DNA from: Rhodopseudomonas palustris
Lineage (GTDB): Bacteria; Pseudomonadota; Alphaproteobacteria; Rhizobiales; Xanthobacteraceae
Direction of reading: 5' to 3'
Assembly: GCF_003591005.1 (NCBI RefSeq)
Contig: NZ_QYYD01000024.1
Coordinates: 1 to 64,000, forward strand
DNA: 64,000 bases
Shown: in pieces, positions 46,356-55,139 of the stretch
Layout: each line of letters opens with the position of its first letter
Numbering within the stretch: position 1 is the first letter of the stretch
Program-made: the position numbers and the translations under genes
Notes under the pieces: model-generated
What the model was told of the DNA's origin: nothing
Databases searched by the model: none
What the model saw: only the letters and a program-made list of their open reading frames with translations

Positions 46356-47552
46356 TCAAAGGATCACGAGTTCCTTCGGCGTCCCCTTGGTGAGCAGACG
46401 ATTGGGCTGCCCGTCGCCGACCACGAAGGGGTTTTCGACGTGCACGGCGCCGACGCCGAATTCGTAGTACGGCGTTTCGATATTGATCACCATGCCGGCC
46501 TCGATCTCGATGTCGTTGCCGGGGGCGAGAATCGGCTGCTCATAGACCTCGGCGCCGATGCAATGGCCGACGTGATGCCGACGATAGCGGGGCTCGCCGT
46601 TGTCGCGCACCGCCTGCACCGTCAGATCGAACAGCTGGCCGCCCGTCATGCCGGGCCGCGCCCGGTCGATGCCGGCCTGCTCACCGGCCACCATGGCGCG
46701 ATACAGCTCGCGCACCCGCTGCGACGGTTCGCCAAAGCTGAAGGTTCGCGCCAGGTCCGACCAGTAGCCCTGATAGGTCGCACCGACGTCGAACCAGATG
46801 GTGTCGCCGGCCGCGAGCGGCGTCCGATTTGACAGCACCTGACCGCTGACGCTGTTGCGGCCGAACTTGATCATCGTGAACTCGGCACGCCCTCCCTGCG
46901 ACGCGACCGAGCGGTTGAACTCCAGATACAGCTCCTGCTCGGTCACGCCGGCGCGGGCGATCGAGACCGCGGCCGCGATTGCCTGTTCGGTGATCAGCGC
47001 TGCTGAAGCGATGCGCCGGATTTCCTCTTCGGTCTTCACCCGGCGCACCCATGCGAACGCCGAAGCAGCAGCGACGAAATTGGTCGAGGGCAACGCCTGG
47101 CGCAGCCCGGCCTCGACGCCAATCCGCAGCCCATTCTCATCGATCCCGATCCGCTTCCCGGCAAGGCCGATGCGCTTGATCGCCGCGGCGAGCGCTGCGC
47201 CGCCGTTCGGCTCGGCGGGCTGATTGGTGAGCTGCTGCAGCCGCTGTTCGTGATCTGGGAGCGCGCCGTCGCCGTAGTTCTCACGATAGAAGGTCCCGAA
47301 GTTGACGGCGTCGGCGATCTCGGCGGATGCGTCGAGCACCTGATCGATCTCGCCCGTCGACGACACCAAAGTGACCCGGTCGGGGGCGTCGCGGGTGATG
47401 ACGGCGTAGCATTGGCCGAAATACGGATGAAGATGCAGCGAGACGCTGCGAATGCCGGTCAGATATTGCACGTTCTCGGCAGTCGCAGCGATCAGACCGT
47501 CCAGATCGTCGTCGGCCATTCTTCGCTTCAGCCGTTCGATATTCGCAAGCAC
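46356..47552 (-). CDS. M24 family metallopeptidase / creatinase-fold hydrolase
   Basis: Pita-bread-fold enzyme of 398 aa: N-terminal creatinase-like domain (residues 1 to about 150), then the catalytic domain with the five dimetal ligands in place (WFDVGATYQGYWSDLARTF, RRHHVGHCIG, NIETPYYE, VHVENPF). With all metal residues kept it is more like an Xaa-Pro dipeptidase or prolidase than metal-free creatinase. Monocistronic, divergent from the LLM operon. The F420-regulon palindrome ends 13 bp before its ATG, so it belongs to the regulon and probably hydrolyses a C-N bond of a pathway intermediate; this is inference. Confidence 0.88.
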   Translation of the reverse strand: MLANIERLKRRMADDDLDGLIAATAENVQYLTGIRSVSLHLHPYFGQCYAVITRDAPDRVTLVSSTGEIDQVLDASAEIADAVNFGTFYRENYGDGALPDHEQRLQQLTNQPAEPNGGAALAAAIKRIGLAGKRIGIDENGLRIGVEAGLRQALPSTNFVAAASAFAWVRRVKTEEEIRRIASAALITEQAIAAAVSIARAGVTEQELYLEFNRSVASQGGRAEFTMIKFGRNSVSGQVLSNRTPLAAGDTIWFDVGATYQGYWSDLARTFSFGEPSQRVRELYRAMVAGEQAGIDRARPGMTGGQLFDLTVQAVRDNGEPRYRRHHVGHCIGAEVYEQPILAPGNDIEIEAGMVINIETPYYEFGVGAVHVENPFVVGDGQPNRLLTKGTPKELVIL

Positions 47553-47565
47553 GTCGACGCTCCGC

Positions 47566-47624
47566 GTTTTATTAGTTGAAACAGTGGTTCAGCTTAAAGT
47601 TACATGGCGGGCCAAGACCGTCAA
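47566..47624 (-). promoter_or_regulatory. M24 gene promoter with F420-regulon palindrome
   Basis: Minus strand: TTGACG (47624-47619) and, 42 bp from its start, the palindrome GTTTCA-N5-TAAAAC at 47566-47582 (one mismatch from perfect symmetry). The -10 box is weak (TAACTT or AACTTT near 47597-47602). The site lies immediately upstream of the ATG at 47552. Confidence 0.6.
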
Positions 47625-47685
47625 TCGCGCGGCGCGGTCTGCCGCGGATTTCCTCAACCGCTTACTCTATCGGCACGTGGTAAGC

Positions 47686-47743
47686 TTGACGGCACAGAAC
47701 TCAACTGGTTCATTGTAGTCAACGGCGTTTCATTAAATGAAAC
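47686..47743 (+). promoter_or_regulatory. LLM operon promoter with F420-regulon palindrome
   Basis: TTGACGGCAC at 47686-47695, a weak -10 (TTCATT, 47709-47714), and the perfect palindrome GTTTCATT-A-AATGAAAC at 47727-47743, starting 41 bp from the -35. The ten bases TTGACGGCAC and the 41-bp offset are identical at the transporter promoter 52431-52488. Confidence 0.72.
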
Positions 47744-47771
47744 ATAACCTGGACTTGCGCAGGAGACGTTT

Positions 47772-48785
47772 ATGAAGATCAGCGTTGGATTGCCCACCGG
47801 AATGGAAGGGCTGATGTATCCGGTTCCGTTTTCCACTCCGCAGGACATCATCGACATCGCTGTACACGCCGAGCGACTCGGCTACCACTCGGTGTGGGGC
47901 AACGACCACATGACCACGCAGCACTATGTGCGCGAGGAGTTTGCCACGCCGCCGAACTATTGGGAGCCGCTGATCACCTACGGCTTCATCGCCGCCGCGA
48001 CCAAGACGCTGCGGATGGGCACCGGCATGCTGGTGCTGCCGATGCGTCGCGACATCGTGGTGACCGCGAAGCAGATCGCGACGCTCGACCAATTCAGCGG
48101 CGGCCGGCTCGAGATCGGCATCGGCGTCGGCGCCTACCGCGAAGAGTTCGAGGCGCTTCAGCCGCACTTCAAGGCGCATCGCGGCAACATGGTCGACGAG
48201 GGTCTAGGCGCACTGCGGCAGCTGTTCAGCGAACGCCTGGCGACGCACGAGGGCGAATACTATCAGTATCGCGACGTCGAGATGTTCCCCAAGCCGCTGC
48301 AGAAGGAGCTTCCGCTCTATCTCGGCGGCAACAACAAGAACGCGATCATTCGCGCCGCGAAGGCAGGCAACGGCTGGATGCCGGCCTGTGTCGAAGCCTC
48401 CAAGCTGCGCGAGTCCGTCAACATGCTGCACGAGCTCGCCGCGAGCCACGGTCGCGACGGCTCGCAACTTGAGGTCGCGCCGCAATACATCGTCTATCTG
48501 GGCAAGACCCGGGAAGCGGCGATCGCCAAGTTCAAGCAATCGCAGATGTACAACCATCTCGTCTCGCTCAGCAAATCGACCCTGAAGGACCAAGGCGCGA
48601 TCGCGCACGAAGACATCAATCTCGTCGGCGACGCCCAGCACATCATCGATCTCGGCCTCAAGCTCAAGGAAGCCGGCGCGACGCATCTGCTCGGCCTGTA
48701 CTTTGCGGTGAACACCATGCCGGAATTGCTCGATCAGATGCAGCAGTTCGCCGAAGACGTCATGCCGCATCTGACCAAGGCCTGA
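47772..48785 (+). CDS. LLM-class (F420-type) oxidoreductase
   Basis: TIM-barrel luciferase-like protein of 337 aa. Typical blocks are GVGAYREEFEAL, LPLYLGGNNKNAIIRAAKAGNGWMP and LRMGTGMLVLPMRRDIVVTAKQIATLDQFSGGRLEIGIG. Members use F420 or FMN; the adjacent F420:NADP reductase and the co-regulated fbiC point to F420, and no flavin reductase is nearby. With F420H2 such enzymes transfer hydride to C=C, C=N or nitro-type acceptors. AGGAG lies 8 nt before the ATG. First gene of a five-gene operon to 52268. Confidence 0.9.
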   Translation: MKISVGLPTGMEGLMYPVPFSTPQDIIDIAVHAERLGYHSVWGNDHMTTQHYVREEFATPPNYWEPLITYGFIAAATKTLRMGTGMLVLPMRRDIVVTAKQIATLDQFSGGRLEIGIGVGAYREEFEALQPHFKAHRGNMVDEGLGALRQLFSERLATHEGEYYQYRDVEMFPKPLQKELPLYLGGNNKNAIIRAAKAGNGWMPACVEASKLRESVNMLHELAASHGRDGSQLEVAPQYIVYLGKTREAAIAKFKQSQMYNHLVSLSKSTLKDQGAIAHEDINLVGDAQHIIDLGLKLKEAGATHLLGLYFAVNTMPELLDQMQQFAEDVMPHLTKA

Positions 48786-48789
48786 GATC

Positions 48790-49452
48790 ATGACCGCACC
48801 CACCCTCCCCGTTCTGGCGATCATCGGCGGCACCGGCGACCTCGGCTCCGGGCTGGCTCGCACCTGGAGCCGGGCCGGCTACACCGTGGTACTCGGCTCG
48901 CGCTCCACTGAGCGCGCCGAGGAGATTGCGGCGCAGCTGAGGTCCGACGGCTTCGCCAGCGTCAGCGGCCTCAGCAATGTCGACGCGGCCGCGCGCGGCG
49001 ACATCATCGTGATCGCCGTGCCGTTCTCGAACTATGAAGCCAGCCTCGCCGAGATCAAGGATGCGGCGAAGACCAAGATCGTGGTCACGGCCGTCGTCCC
49101 GCTCGTGCCGCCCAAAGTCTCGGTGGTTCAGCTGCCGGCGGCGGGATCGGCGGGCGTGATCGCGCAGTCGCTGCTCGACCCGTCGACCCGCGTGGTCGGG
49201 GCCTTTCACAACGTCGGCTCGCAGAAGCTCCACGCCGGCGGCAAGGCGGATTGCGACGTGCTGGTGTTCGGCGACGATGCCGAGGCCCGTGCCGAAGTCA
49301 TCAAACTCGCCGACGCCGTGAGCAATCGCGGCATCGACGGCGGTTCGCTGGCGAATTCGGCCGCCGCCGAAGCGCTCACCTCGGTCCTGATCTGGATCAA
49401 TCGCAAGTACAAAGTGAAAGGCGCCGGCATCACCATCTCCGGGCTGGCGTAA
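48790..49452 (+). CDS. npdG: F420-dependent NADP reductase (NpdG/Fno-like)
   Basis: Rossmann-fold protein of 220 aa with the dinucleotide motif IIGGTGDLGSGLA (residues 10-22) and the GSRS segment that binds the NADP phosphate, followed by CDVLVFGDDAEA and KVKGAGITISG near the end, as in archaeal Fno. It transfers hydride between NADPH and F420, here probably making F420H2 for the LLM enzymes. It starts 5 bp after the first LLM gene. A 2-dehydropantoate reductase-like family is the main alternative, but the order of motifs fits Fno. Confidence 0.88.
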   Translation: MTAPTLPVLAIIGGTGDLGSGLARTWSRAGYTVVLGSRSTERAEEIAAQLRSDGFASVSGLSNVDAAARGDIIVIAVPFSNYEASLAEIKDAAKTKIVVTAVVPLVPPKVSVVQLPAAGSAGVIAQSLLDPSTRVVGAFHNVGSQKLHAGGKADCDVLVFGDDAEARAEVIKLADAVSNRGIDGGSLANSAAAEALTSVLIWINRKYKVKGAGITISGLA

Positions 49453-49462
49453 CGGGATCGAA

Positions 49463-49942
49463 ATGACCACCATCGACCAACGACTGAACGCGCTCGGCGT
49501 CGAGCTGCCCACCCCCGCCGCTCCCCTCGCCAACTACGTCCCGGCCGTCATCCTCGGCAGCCAGCTGATCATCTCGGGGCAATTGTGCCTCGATGCCTCC
49601 GGCAAGCTCGGCGACGCGCATCGCGGCAAGCTCGGCGAGGCGGTGTCGCTCGAGGCTGGGCAGGCTGCCGCGCGGCTGTGCGCCATCAACGTGCTGGCGC
49701 AGGCCAAGGCCGCGCTGGGCGGCGATCTCGGGCGGATCAAGCGTTGCGCCCGCCTCGGCGGCTTCATCAATGTCGTTCCGACCTTCGCGTCCGTGCCGCA
49801 GGTCATGAACGGCGCCTCGGACTTCATGGTCGAGGTGCTCGGCGATCTCGGCCGTCACGCGCGCTCCACCATCGGCGTGGCTCAGCTTCCGCTCGATTGC
49901 GCGGTGGAAGTCGAAGCGATGTTCGAAATCGCCGCAACCTGA
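49463..49942 (+). CDS. RidA-family protein
   Basis: Protein of 159 aa, a longer RidA branch than the 134-aa protein at 11574. Recognisable blocks are ANYVPAVILGSQLIISGQLC, GFINVVPTFASVPQVMNGASDF and ARSTIGVAQLPLDCAVEVEAMFEI, where the Arg of RSTIG takes the place of the RidA catalytic Arg. It probably hydrolyses an enamine/imine intermediate; the PLP enzyme encoded next would create just such products. It lies 10 bp after npdG. Confidence 0.87.
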   Translation: MTTIDQRLNALGVELPTPAAPLANYVPAVILGSQLIISGQLCLDASGKLGDAHRGKLGEAVSLEAGQAAARLCAINVLAQAKAALGGDLGRIKRCARLGGFINVVPTFASVPQVMNGASDFMVEVLGDLGRHARSTIGVAQLPLDCAVEVEAMFEIAAT

Positions 49943-49967
49943 TCGCTTTCGCTGGAGCATCGATCCC

Positions 49968-51224
49968 ATGGCTCGCGTTGTCGGCCTCGCCTGCGTTCGT
50001 TGCGAGACGCGCTATCCCGCGAACCACTACGCACAGGATTGTCCGGCGTGCCGTCCGGTGACCCGCAGCAACCTCATGGTCGCCTACGAGGACACGCTGC
50101 GGACGCCGCGCGCGAAGCCAGCCGCGACGGCCGAGCGCGACCTGTGGCGCTACGGCGATCTGTTGCCGGTCGATCGATCCCAAAGCGTCAGCCTCGGCGA
50201 AGGCGGCTCACCGCTGCACCGGCTGGATCGCCTCGGCGAAGAGCTCGGCCTGCTCCATCTCTTCGGCAAAGACGAGACCCGCAATCCGACCTGGTCGTTC
50301 AAGGACCGCCTCGCCTGCCTCGCGGTTTCATCGGCCAAGGCGATGGGCGCCCAGGTGATCGTGTCGAGTTCGTCCGGCAATGCCGGCGCGGCCGCCGCCG
50401 CCTACGCGGCCAAGGCCGGCCTGCGCTGTGTCGTCTTCACCTTCAAGGGCACGTCGGGCCCGATGCTGACCCAGATGCGGGCGTATGGAGCGACGGTGAT
50501 CGCCTGCGATCACAAGGACGACCGCTGGACGTTGATGGAACACGCCGTGCGCCATTACGGCTGGTTTCCGACGTCGCCGTTCTTCGGCCCGGTGGTCGGC
50601 AGCAACCCCTACGGCATCGAAGGTTACAAGACGCTCGCCTATGAGATCGTCGAGCAGCTCGATTGGCAGGTGCCGGACTGGTGCGTGCTGCCGGTGTGCT
50701 ACGGCGATGCGCTGCTCGGGATGTGGCGCGGCTTCGAGGACATGCTGTCGTTCGGCTGGATCGACCGGATGCCGCGCATGGTGGCGGCCGAGACCTACGG
50801 CTCGATCGCAGCGGCGCTCGACGATGGCACGGACTCGCCGCCGGACATTGCCAAGCGCGAGGACTCGATCGCCGTGTCGATCAACGCGACGCGGGGCACC
50901 TATCAGTCGCTCGACATCGTTCGCAGATCAAACGGTGCGGCCGTCACCACCGGCAATGACGAGTTGCTGCGCTGGCTGGATCTGCTGGCGCGCCGCGAGG
51001 GTCTGTTCGTCGAGGCCTCGACCGCGGCCGCACTAGCGGCCGTCGATCAATTGCGGAAATCAGGCACGATCACGCGCGACCAGCTTGTGGTGACGCTGCT
51101 GACAGCGAGCGGGCTGAAGGATCCGGGAACGGCCGCCTCGGCCCAGGGCGAGGTGTTGGCGCTGCCCGGCAACATCGAGGAGGCGATCGCCATGTTACAG
51201 AACCAAGGCATCTTCCCGGCTTGA
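49968..51224 (+). CDS. Threonine synthase-like PLP-dependent enzyme with zinc ribbon
   Basis: Fold-type II PLP enzyme of 418 aa. An N-terminal CxxC...CxxC zinc ribbon (Cys9, Cys12, Cys25, Cys28) precedes the catalytic domain, whose Schiff-base Lys112 lies in NPTWSFKDRLA and whose phosphate loop is SSSSGNAGAAAAAYA. The layout resembles threonine synthase-like or diaminopropionate ammonia-lyase-like proteins. A housekeeping threonine synthase would normally sit with hom or thrB, so a catabolic beta/gamma-elimination on an amino-acid intermediate is more likely here, with RidA clearing the enamine. It starts 25 bp after the RidA gene. Confidence 0.87.
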   Translation: MARVVGLACVRCETRYPANHYAQDCPACRPVTRSNLMVAYEDTLRTPRAKPAATAERDLWRYGDLLPVDRSQSVSLGEGGSPLHRLDRLGEELGLLHLFGKDETRNPTWSFKDRLACLAVSSAKAMGAQVIVSSSSGNAGAAAAAYAAKAGLRCVVFTFKGTSGPMLTQMRAYGATVIACDHKDDRWTLMEHAVRHYGWFPTSPFFGPVVGSNPYGIEGYKTLAYEIVEQLDWQVPDWCVLPVCYGDALLGMWRGFEDMLSFGWIDRMPRMVAAETYGSIAAALDDGTDSPPDIAKREDSIAVSINATRGTYQSLDIVRRSNGAAVTTGNDELLRWLDLLARREGLFVEASTAAALAAVDQLRKSGTITRDQLVVTLLTASGLKDPGTAASAQGEVLALPGNIEEAIAMLQNQGIFPA

Positions 51225-51296
51225 GCCCGGGCGTGTAGTCCAGTCAACAACACTGCAGCCATTTCGAGCTGTCGATCAAAACCGCAGAGAGAGCAC

Positions 51297-52268
51297 ATGC
51301 GCAGCCGGTTCGGAATCTCCCTGGAAGGCAACGAAGCGCTCGACGAACTCCATCACATGGTCAGCCTCGCGGACGAGAGCGGCGCCTCCACCATCTGGCT
51401 CGCGTCGCATCTGTTCCAGCGTGAGCCGATTGCCACCGCCGCCATGGCTCTCGGCCGTTCGAAATCCGTCAAGATCGCCCTGATGGCGATGAGTCCCTAT
51501 TCGGTTCACCCGGTCTACGCCACGATGGCGGCGGCCACGTTGAACGAGCAATTCCCGGGGCGCGTGATCCTGTGTTTCGGCGCCGGCGCTCCGCGCGACC
51601 TCGAAGCCGCCGGCCTCAAGGCGGATCATCCGCTCGGCACCCTGCGTGAATCGATCGACATCGCCCGGTCTTTGCTGAGCGGCGAAGTCGTCGCGCACGA
51701 CGGCGAACGCTTCAAGGTGAACGGGCGCCGCCTGTCGTTCGGTGCGCAGCAGGTGCCGATCTTCCTCGCTGCGTCCGGGCCGCAGATGCTCGAACTCGCC
51801 GGCGCTGCGGCGGATGGCGTGCTGCTGAGCGCCGCCACCTCGCCGGCCTTCCTGCGCTGGACGTTGGAGCTGGTGCGCAAGGGCGAGACGAAAGCGGGAC
51901 GGACCATCAAGAAGAGCGCGCTGGTTTACGTCTCGGCCGACCGCGACGAGACAGCGGCCCGTGATCGGCTGCGCCGCACCCTCGGCTTCATTCTGCGCGG
52001 CCAGCACCACGCCCGCAATCTGGAGATGGCGGGCACGACGCTCGATCAGGCCGCCCTGGCGGCCGCCTATGCGCGCGAGGATTGGGAGGCCGTTGCGCGC
52101 CTGGTCGACGACAACGTGGTGATGCGGCACAGCGCCAGCGGCACCCCCGAGCAGGTCGCGGCAGCGTTTCAAGCCTACCAAGACGTCGGCCTCGACGAAA
52201 TCGTCGCCGCAGGGATGACGACCTCCGCCCAGCTCTCGGATGTGTTCAGTTCGGTTTCAGGCAAGTGA
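51297..52268 (+). CDS. LLM-class (F420-type) oxidoreductase
   Basis: Luciferase-like barrel protein of 323 aa, only distantly like the one at 47772. Blocks such as STIWLASHLFQREP, VKIALMAMSPYSVHPVYATMAAATLNEQFPGRVILCFGAG and VPIFLAASGPQMLELAGAAADG recall methylene-tetrahydromethanopterin reductase-like and other F420-dependent LLM enzymes. Last gene of the operon, 72 bp after the PLP enzyme. Two different LLM enzymes in one operon suggest two successive hydride transfers or two substrates. Confidence 0.89.
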   Translation: MRSRFGISLEGNEALDELHHMVSLADESGASTIWLASHLFQREPIATAAMALGRSKSVKIALMAMSPYSVHPVYATMAAATLNEQFPGRVILCFGAGAPRDLEAAGLKADHPLGTLRESIDIARSLLSGEVVAHDGERFKVNGRRLSFGAQQVPIFLAASGPQMLELAGAAADGVLLSAATSPAFLRWTLELVRKGETKAGRTIKKSALVYVSADRDETAARDRLRRTLGFILRGQHHARNLEMAGTTLDQAALAAAYAREDWEAVARLVDDNVVMRHSASGTPEQVAAAFQAYQDVGLDEIVAAGMTTSAQLSDVFSSVSGK

Positions 52269-52430
52269 TAGTCCCGCCGCGACATGCGCGCCGGCAATCG
52301 CCGATTGTCGTGCGGCTCTACTAAGCGCCGCAGTTGCCGATGCAGCGTCGTCTGCGCGCACAGTTGCAGGATTGACCGACAAAGGCGCATGCCGTGCCGT
52401 GGGAATGAGCAGCGCGCTGGCATTGTTAAA

Positions 52431-52488
52431 TTGACGGCACGATAAGGCTCCCCTAAGCTGACAGGAACGGTGTTCTTTTTATCGGAAC
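52431..52488 (+). promoter_or_regulatory. Transporter operon promoter with F420-regulon palindrome
   Basis: TTGACGGCAC at 52431-52440, 17-bp spacer after TTGACG, TAAGCT (52454-52459), then GTTC-N9-GAAC at 52472-52488. The palindrome is weaker than the others but stands 41 bp from the start of the -35, exactly as at 47686-47743. It precedes the LivH-type start at 52514 by 25 bp. Nothing else is seen in the 245-bp gap. Confidence 0.65.
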
Positions 52489-52513
52489 ATCGCGCAACGA
52501 CCTGCGGAATGCG

Positions 52514-53401
52514 ATGGAAGTCAGCGCCACATATCTGCTGCAACTACTCCTGAACGGCCTGATGCTCGGGCTGATCTACGCATTGATCGCGGTCGGTCTC
52601 GCGCTGATCTTCGGTGTCCTCGAGGTGATCAACTTCGCCCATGGCGAGCTGTTGATGCTCGGCGGCTACGCCATGGCGCTGACGCTGCCGCTGGTCGGTC
52701 TCTCCTATTGGCCATCGCTGCTGGTGGCGGTGATCGTCACATCGCTGGTCGGCGTCATGCTCTACGAATTCTTCCTGCGCCATATCGGCCAGAAGGAATT
52801 CGAGCGCAGCATCCTGACCACGCTCGGCATCTCGATGATTCTGCTGTACGGCATGCAGTATCTGTTCACCGCGACGCCGCTGATGGTGGACACCGCCTAT
52901 GGTTTCGACGGTGTCGAGATCGGTTCGATCCGCATCACGCTGACCCGGCTGATCGCCGGCGGCCTGTCGGTCGCCGCCTTCACCGGGCTTTATTGCCTGC
53001 TGAAATTCACCCAGTTCGGCCGCGCCATGCGGGCGATCGCGCAGAACCGCGAGGCCGCTTTGATGATCGGCATCAAGCCGCGCCACGTCGCCCGCAACGC
53101 GGTCGCGCTCGCCGCCGCCTTGTGCGGCCTCGCCGGCGCCGCCCTGGCGCCGATCCAACTGCTGCACCCGGCGATGGGCCAAGCGGTGATCTTCAAGGCG
53201 TTCGCGCTGGTCGTGATCGGCGGCCTCGGCAACATGACGGGCGCCGTCGTCGTCGCCATCGCGCTCGGCATGATCGAGAGCTGGATCGGCGGCTTCTTCA
53301 GCATCGTCTGGCAGGAAGGCGCGATCTTCGTCATCATGATCGTTGCGGTGCTGCTTCGTCCCGACGGCATTTTCAAGCGCGGGAGCATGCGCGTCGGATG
53401 A
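52514..53401 (+). CDS. HAAT ABC transporter permease, LivH type
   Basis: Inner-membrane permease of 295 aa opening LLQLLLNGLMLGLIYALIAVGLALIFGVLEVINFAHGELL, the LivH signature, with VVIGGLGNMTGAVVV near the C-terminus. First gene of a five-gene transporter operon under the F420-regulon palindrome. The stop overlaps the LivM-type start (ATGA at 53398-53401). Confidence 0.93.
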   Translation: MEVSATYLLQLLLNGLMLGLIYALIAVGLALIFGVLEVINFAHGELLMLGGYAMALTLPLVGLSYWPSLLVAVIVTSLVGVMLYEFFLRHIGQKEFERSILTTLGISMILLYGMQYLFTATPLMVDTAYGFDGVEIGSIRITLTRLIAGGLSVAAFTGLYCLLKFTQFGRAMRAIAQNREAALMIGIKPRHVARNAVALAAALCGLAGAALAPIQLLHPAMGQAVIFKAFALVVIGGLGNMTGAVVVAIALGMIESWIGGFFSIVWQEGAIFVIMIVAVLLRPDGIFKRGSMRVG

Positions 53402-54354
53402 CGGAGCCCCGCTGGACCCCCTACGCCGTCGTCGTGGCGATCGTGTTGTTGGCGGCGCTGCCCTGGCTCACCGCGTCGAACTACATGATCGGCATCGCGA
53501 TCTCGGGGCTGATCTTTCTCACCGCCGCCGCCTCGCTCAATCTCGTCTATGGCTATGCCGGCCAACTCTCCTTCGCCCAGTTGGGGTTCTGGGGCGTCGG
53601 CGGCTACTGCGCCGCGATCGCCGTGGTCGATCTGAGCCAGAGCTTTTGGGTCGGCGTCGCCTTGGCGGGGCTGGTCAACCTGCTGCTGTCGATCGTCATC
53701 GGCATCGTCATCACGCGCACCACGCGCCACGCCTTCGTGGTGGTGACCCTGACCTTCGCGCTGCTCGCCGGACTGATCGCGCGCGACTGGGTGGGCGTCA
53801 CCCGGGGGCCGCTCGGCATCCCCGGCCTGCCGGCGCCGCACCTGATGGGCTTCGCCTTCGACACAAGTGCGCGCTTCTATTATATCGCGCTGGTGTTCTC
53901 GCTGCTCGCTCTGGCCTTCCTGTACGCGCTGAAGACGTCGCGCATCGGCCTGATCCTGAAGGCTGTCAAACAGAACGACCCGCTGGTGGAATCGCAGGGC
54001 ATCGCGCCCGGCCCTTACAAGCTCGCCGCCTTCGTGATCGCATCGGTCATCACCGGCATGGCCGGCGGCATCTACGCATTCAACCTGAAGCTGATCGACC
54101 CGAGCTTCCTTGATTTCTACTACATGCAGACCTTCCTGATCATCGTCATCATTGGTGGCGCCGGCAGCTTCTGGGCTGTCGTGCTGGCCGGCGCCGCGAT
54201 GGTGGTGCTGCCGGAAGCCCTGCGCTTCTCCAACGAATTGCGCATGGTGATCTACGGCGCGGTGTTGGTGGCGGTGATGATGTTCATGCCGCGCGGCGTG
54301 GCCGGCTGGCTCGAGGATCGGCGCATCGCGGCGCTGCGAAAGGCGCTGCGATGA
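53398..54354 (+). CDS. HAAT ABC transporter permease, LivM type
   Basis: Inner-membrane permease of 318 aa with LNLVYGYAGQLSFAQLGFWGVGGY and IVIIGGAGSFWAVVLAGAAMVVLPE. Both ends overlap their neighbours by ATGA, so all four transporter genes are translationally coupled. Together with the upstream LivH-type subunit it forms the membrane pore. Confidence 0.93.
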   Translation: MTEPRWTPYAVVVAIVLLAALPWLTASNYMIGIAISGLIFLTAAASLNLVYGYAGQLSFAQLGFWGVGGYCAAIAVVDLSQSFWVGVALAGLVNLLLSIVIGIVITRTTRHAFVVVTLTFALLAGLIARDWVGVTRGPLGIPGLPAPHLMGFAFDTSARFYYIALVFSLLALAFLYALKTSRIGLILKAVKQNDPLVESQGIAPGPYKLAAFVIASVITGMAGGIYAFNLKLIDPSFLDFYYMQTFLIIVIIGGAGSFWAVVLAGAAMVVLPEALRFSNELRMVIYGAVLVAVMMFMPRGVAGWLEDRRIAALRKALR

Positions 54355-55139
54355 CCGCCATCCTGAAGGTTTGCGACGTCAGCAAGGCCTTCAGCGGCGT
54401 GCATGCCGTGCGCGGCGCCAGTTTCGAGGTCGAACAGGGCAGCATCACCGGCCTGATCGGCCCCAACGGCTCCGGCAAGAGCACGACGATCGACTGCATC
54501 AGCGGCTTTCAGCGGCTGGACGGCGGCCGCGTCCTGCTCGGCGATCGCGACATCACCGGACTGCGGCCCGCGGAGATCGCCAAGGCCGGCATGATCCGGA
54601 CGTTTCAAAACGTGCGCGTCTACGACTCCTACAGCCTGCTCGACAATCTGCTCGTCGCCGAACAAGCCTTCCGGGATCTGAACTGGTTCGACGCGCTGGC
54701 GCGGACGCCGCGCTATCGCAAGGTGCGGGAGGCTGCCGAGGATCAAGCGCGCGGACTCATCGAACTGGTCGGCCTCACCCGGCTGATCGACGCCCCGGCC
54801 ACCGTGCTGTCCTACGGCCAGAAGAAGCTGCTCGCCTTCGCGGCGGCGATGATGGCGAAGCCGCGCCTCATCGTGCTCGACGAACCGGTCGCCGGCGTCA
54901 ACCCGTCGCGCGTCAACGAAGTCGCCGACATTCTGCGCGAGGCCAACGCCACCGGCATCTCATTCCTGATCGTCGAGCACAATGTCGAATTCATCAACAG
55001 CCTGTGCGGCAAGGTGATCGTGCTCGAACAGGGTCGCAAGCTGACCGAAGGTACGCCTGCGCTGATCCGCAACGATCCCCGCGTGCTGGAGGCCTATCTC
55101 GGCATCGCGCCGGCCGAAGCGGATGCGGAGGCGCCATGA
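54351..55139 (+). CDS. HAAT ABC transporter ATPase, LivG type
   Basis: Cytoplasmic ATPase of 262 aa with Walker A GPNGSGKST, divergent signature TVLSYGQKKLLAFAAAMM and Walker B VLDEPVAGVNP. The overlap with LivM and LivF types is ATGA at each side. Part of the importer 52514-57125. Confidence 0.93.
   Translation: MTAILKVCDVSKAFSGVHAVRGASFEVEQGSITGLIGPNGSGKSTTIDCISGFQRLDGGRVLLGDRDITGLRPAEIAKAGMIRTFQNVRVYDSYSLLDNLLVAEQAFRDLNWFDALARTPRYRKVREAAEDQARGLIELVGLTRLIDAPATVLSYGQKKLLAFAAAMMAKPRLIVLDEPVAGVNPSRVNEVADILREANATGISFLIVEHNVEFINSLCGKVIVLEQGRKLTEGTPALIRNDPRVLEAYLGIAPAEADAEAP

Noticed and set aside
46356-47552. Creatinase (creatine amidinohydrolase)
   Set aside because: All five dimetal residues of active M24 peptidases seem to be kept, whereas creatinase is metal-free and has lost them.
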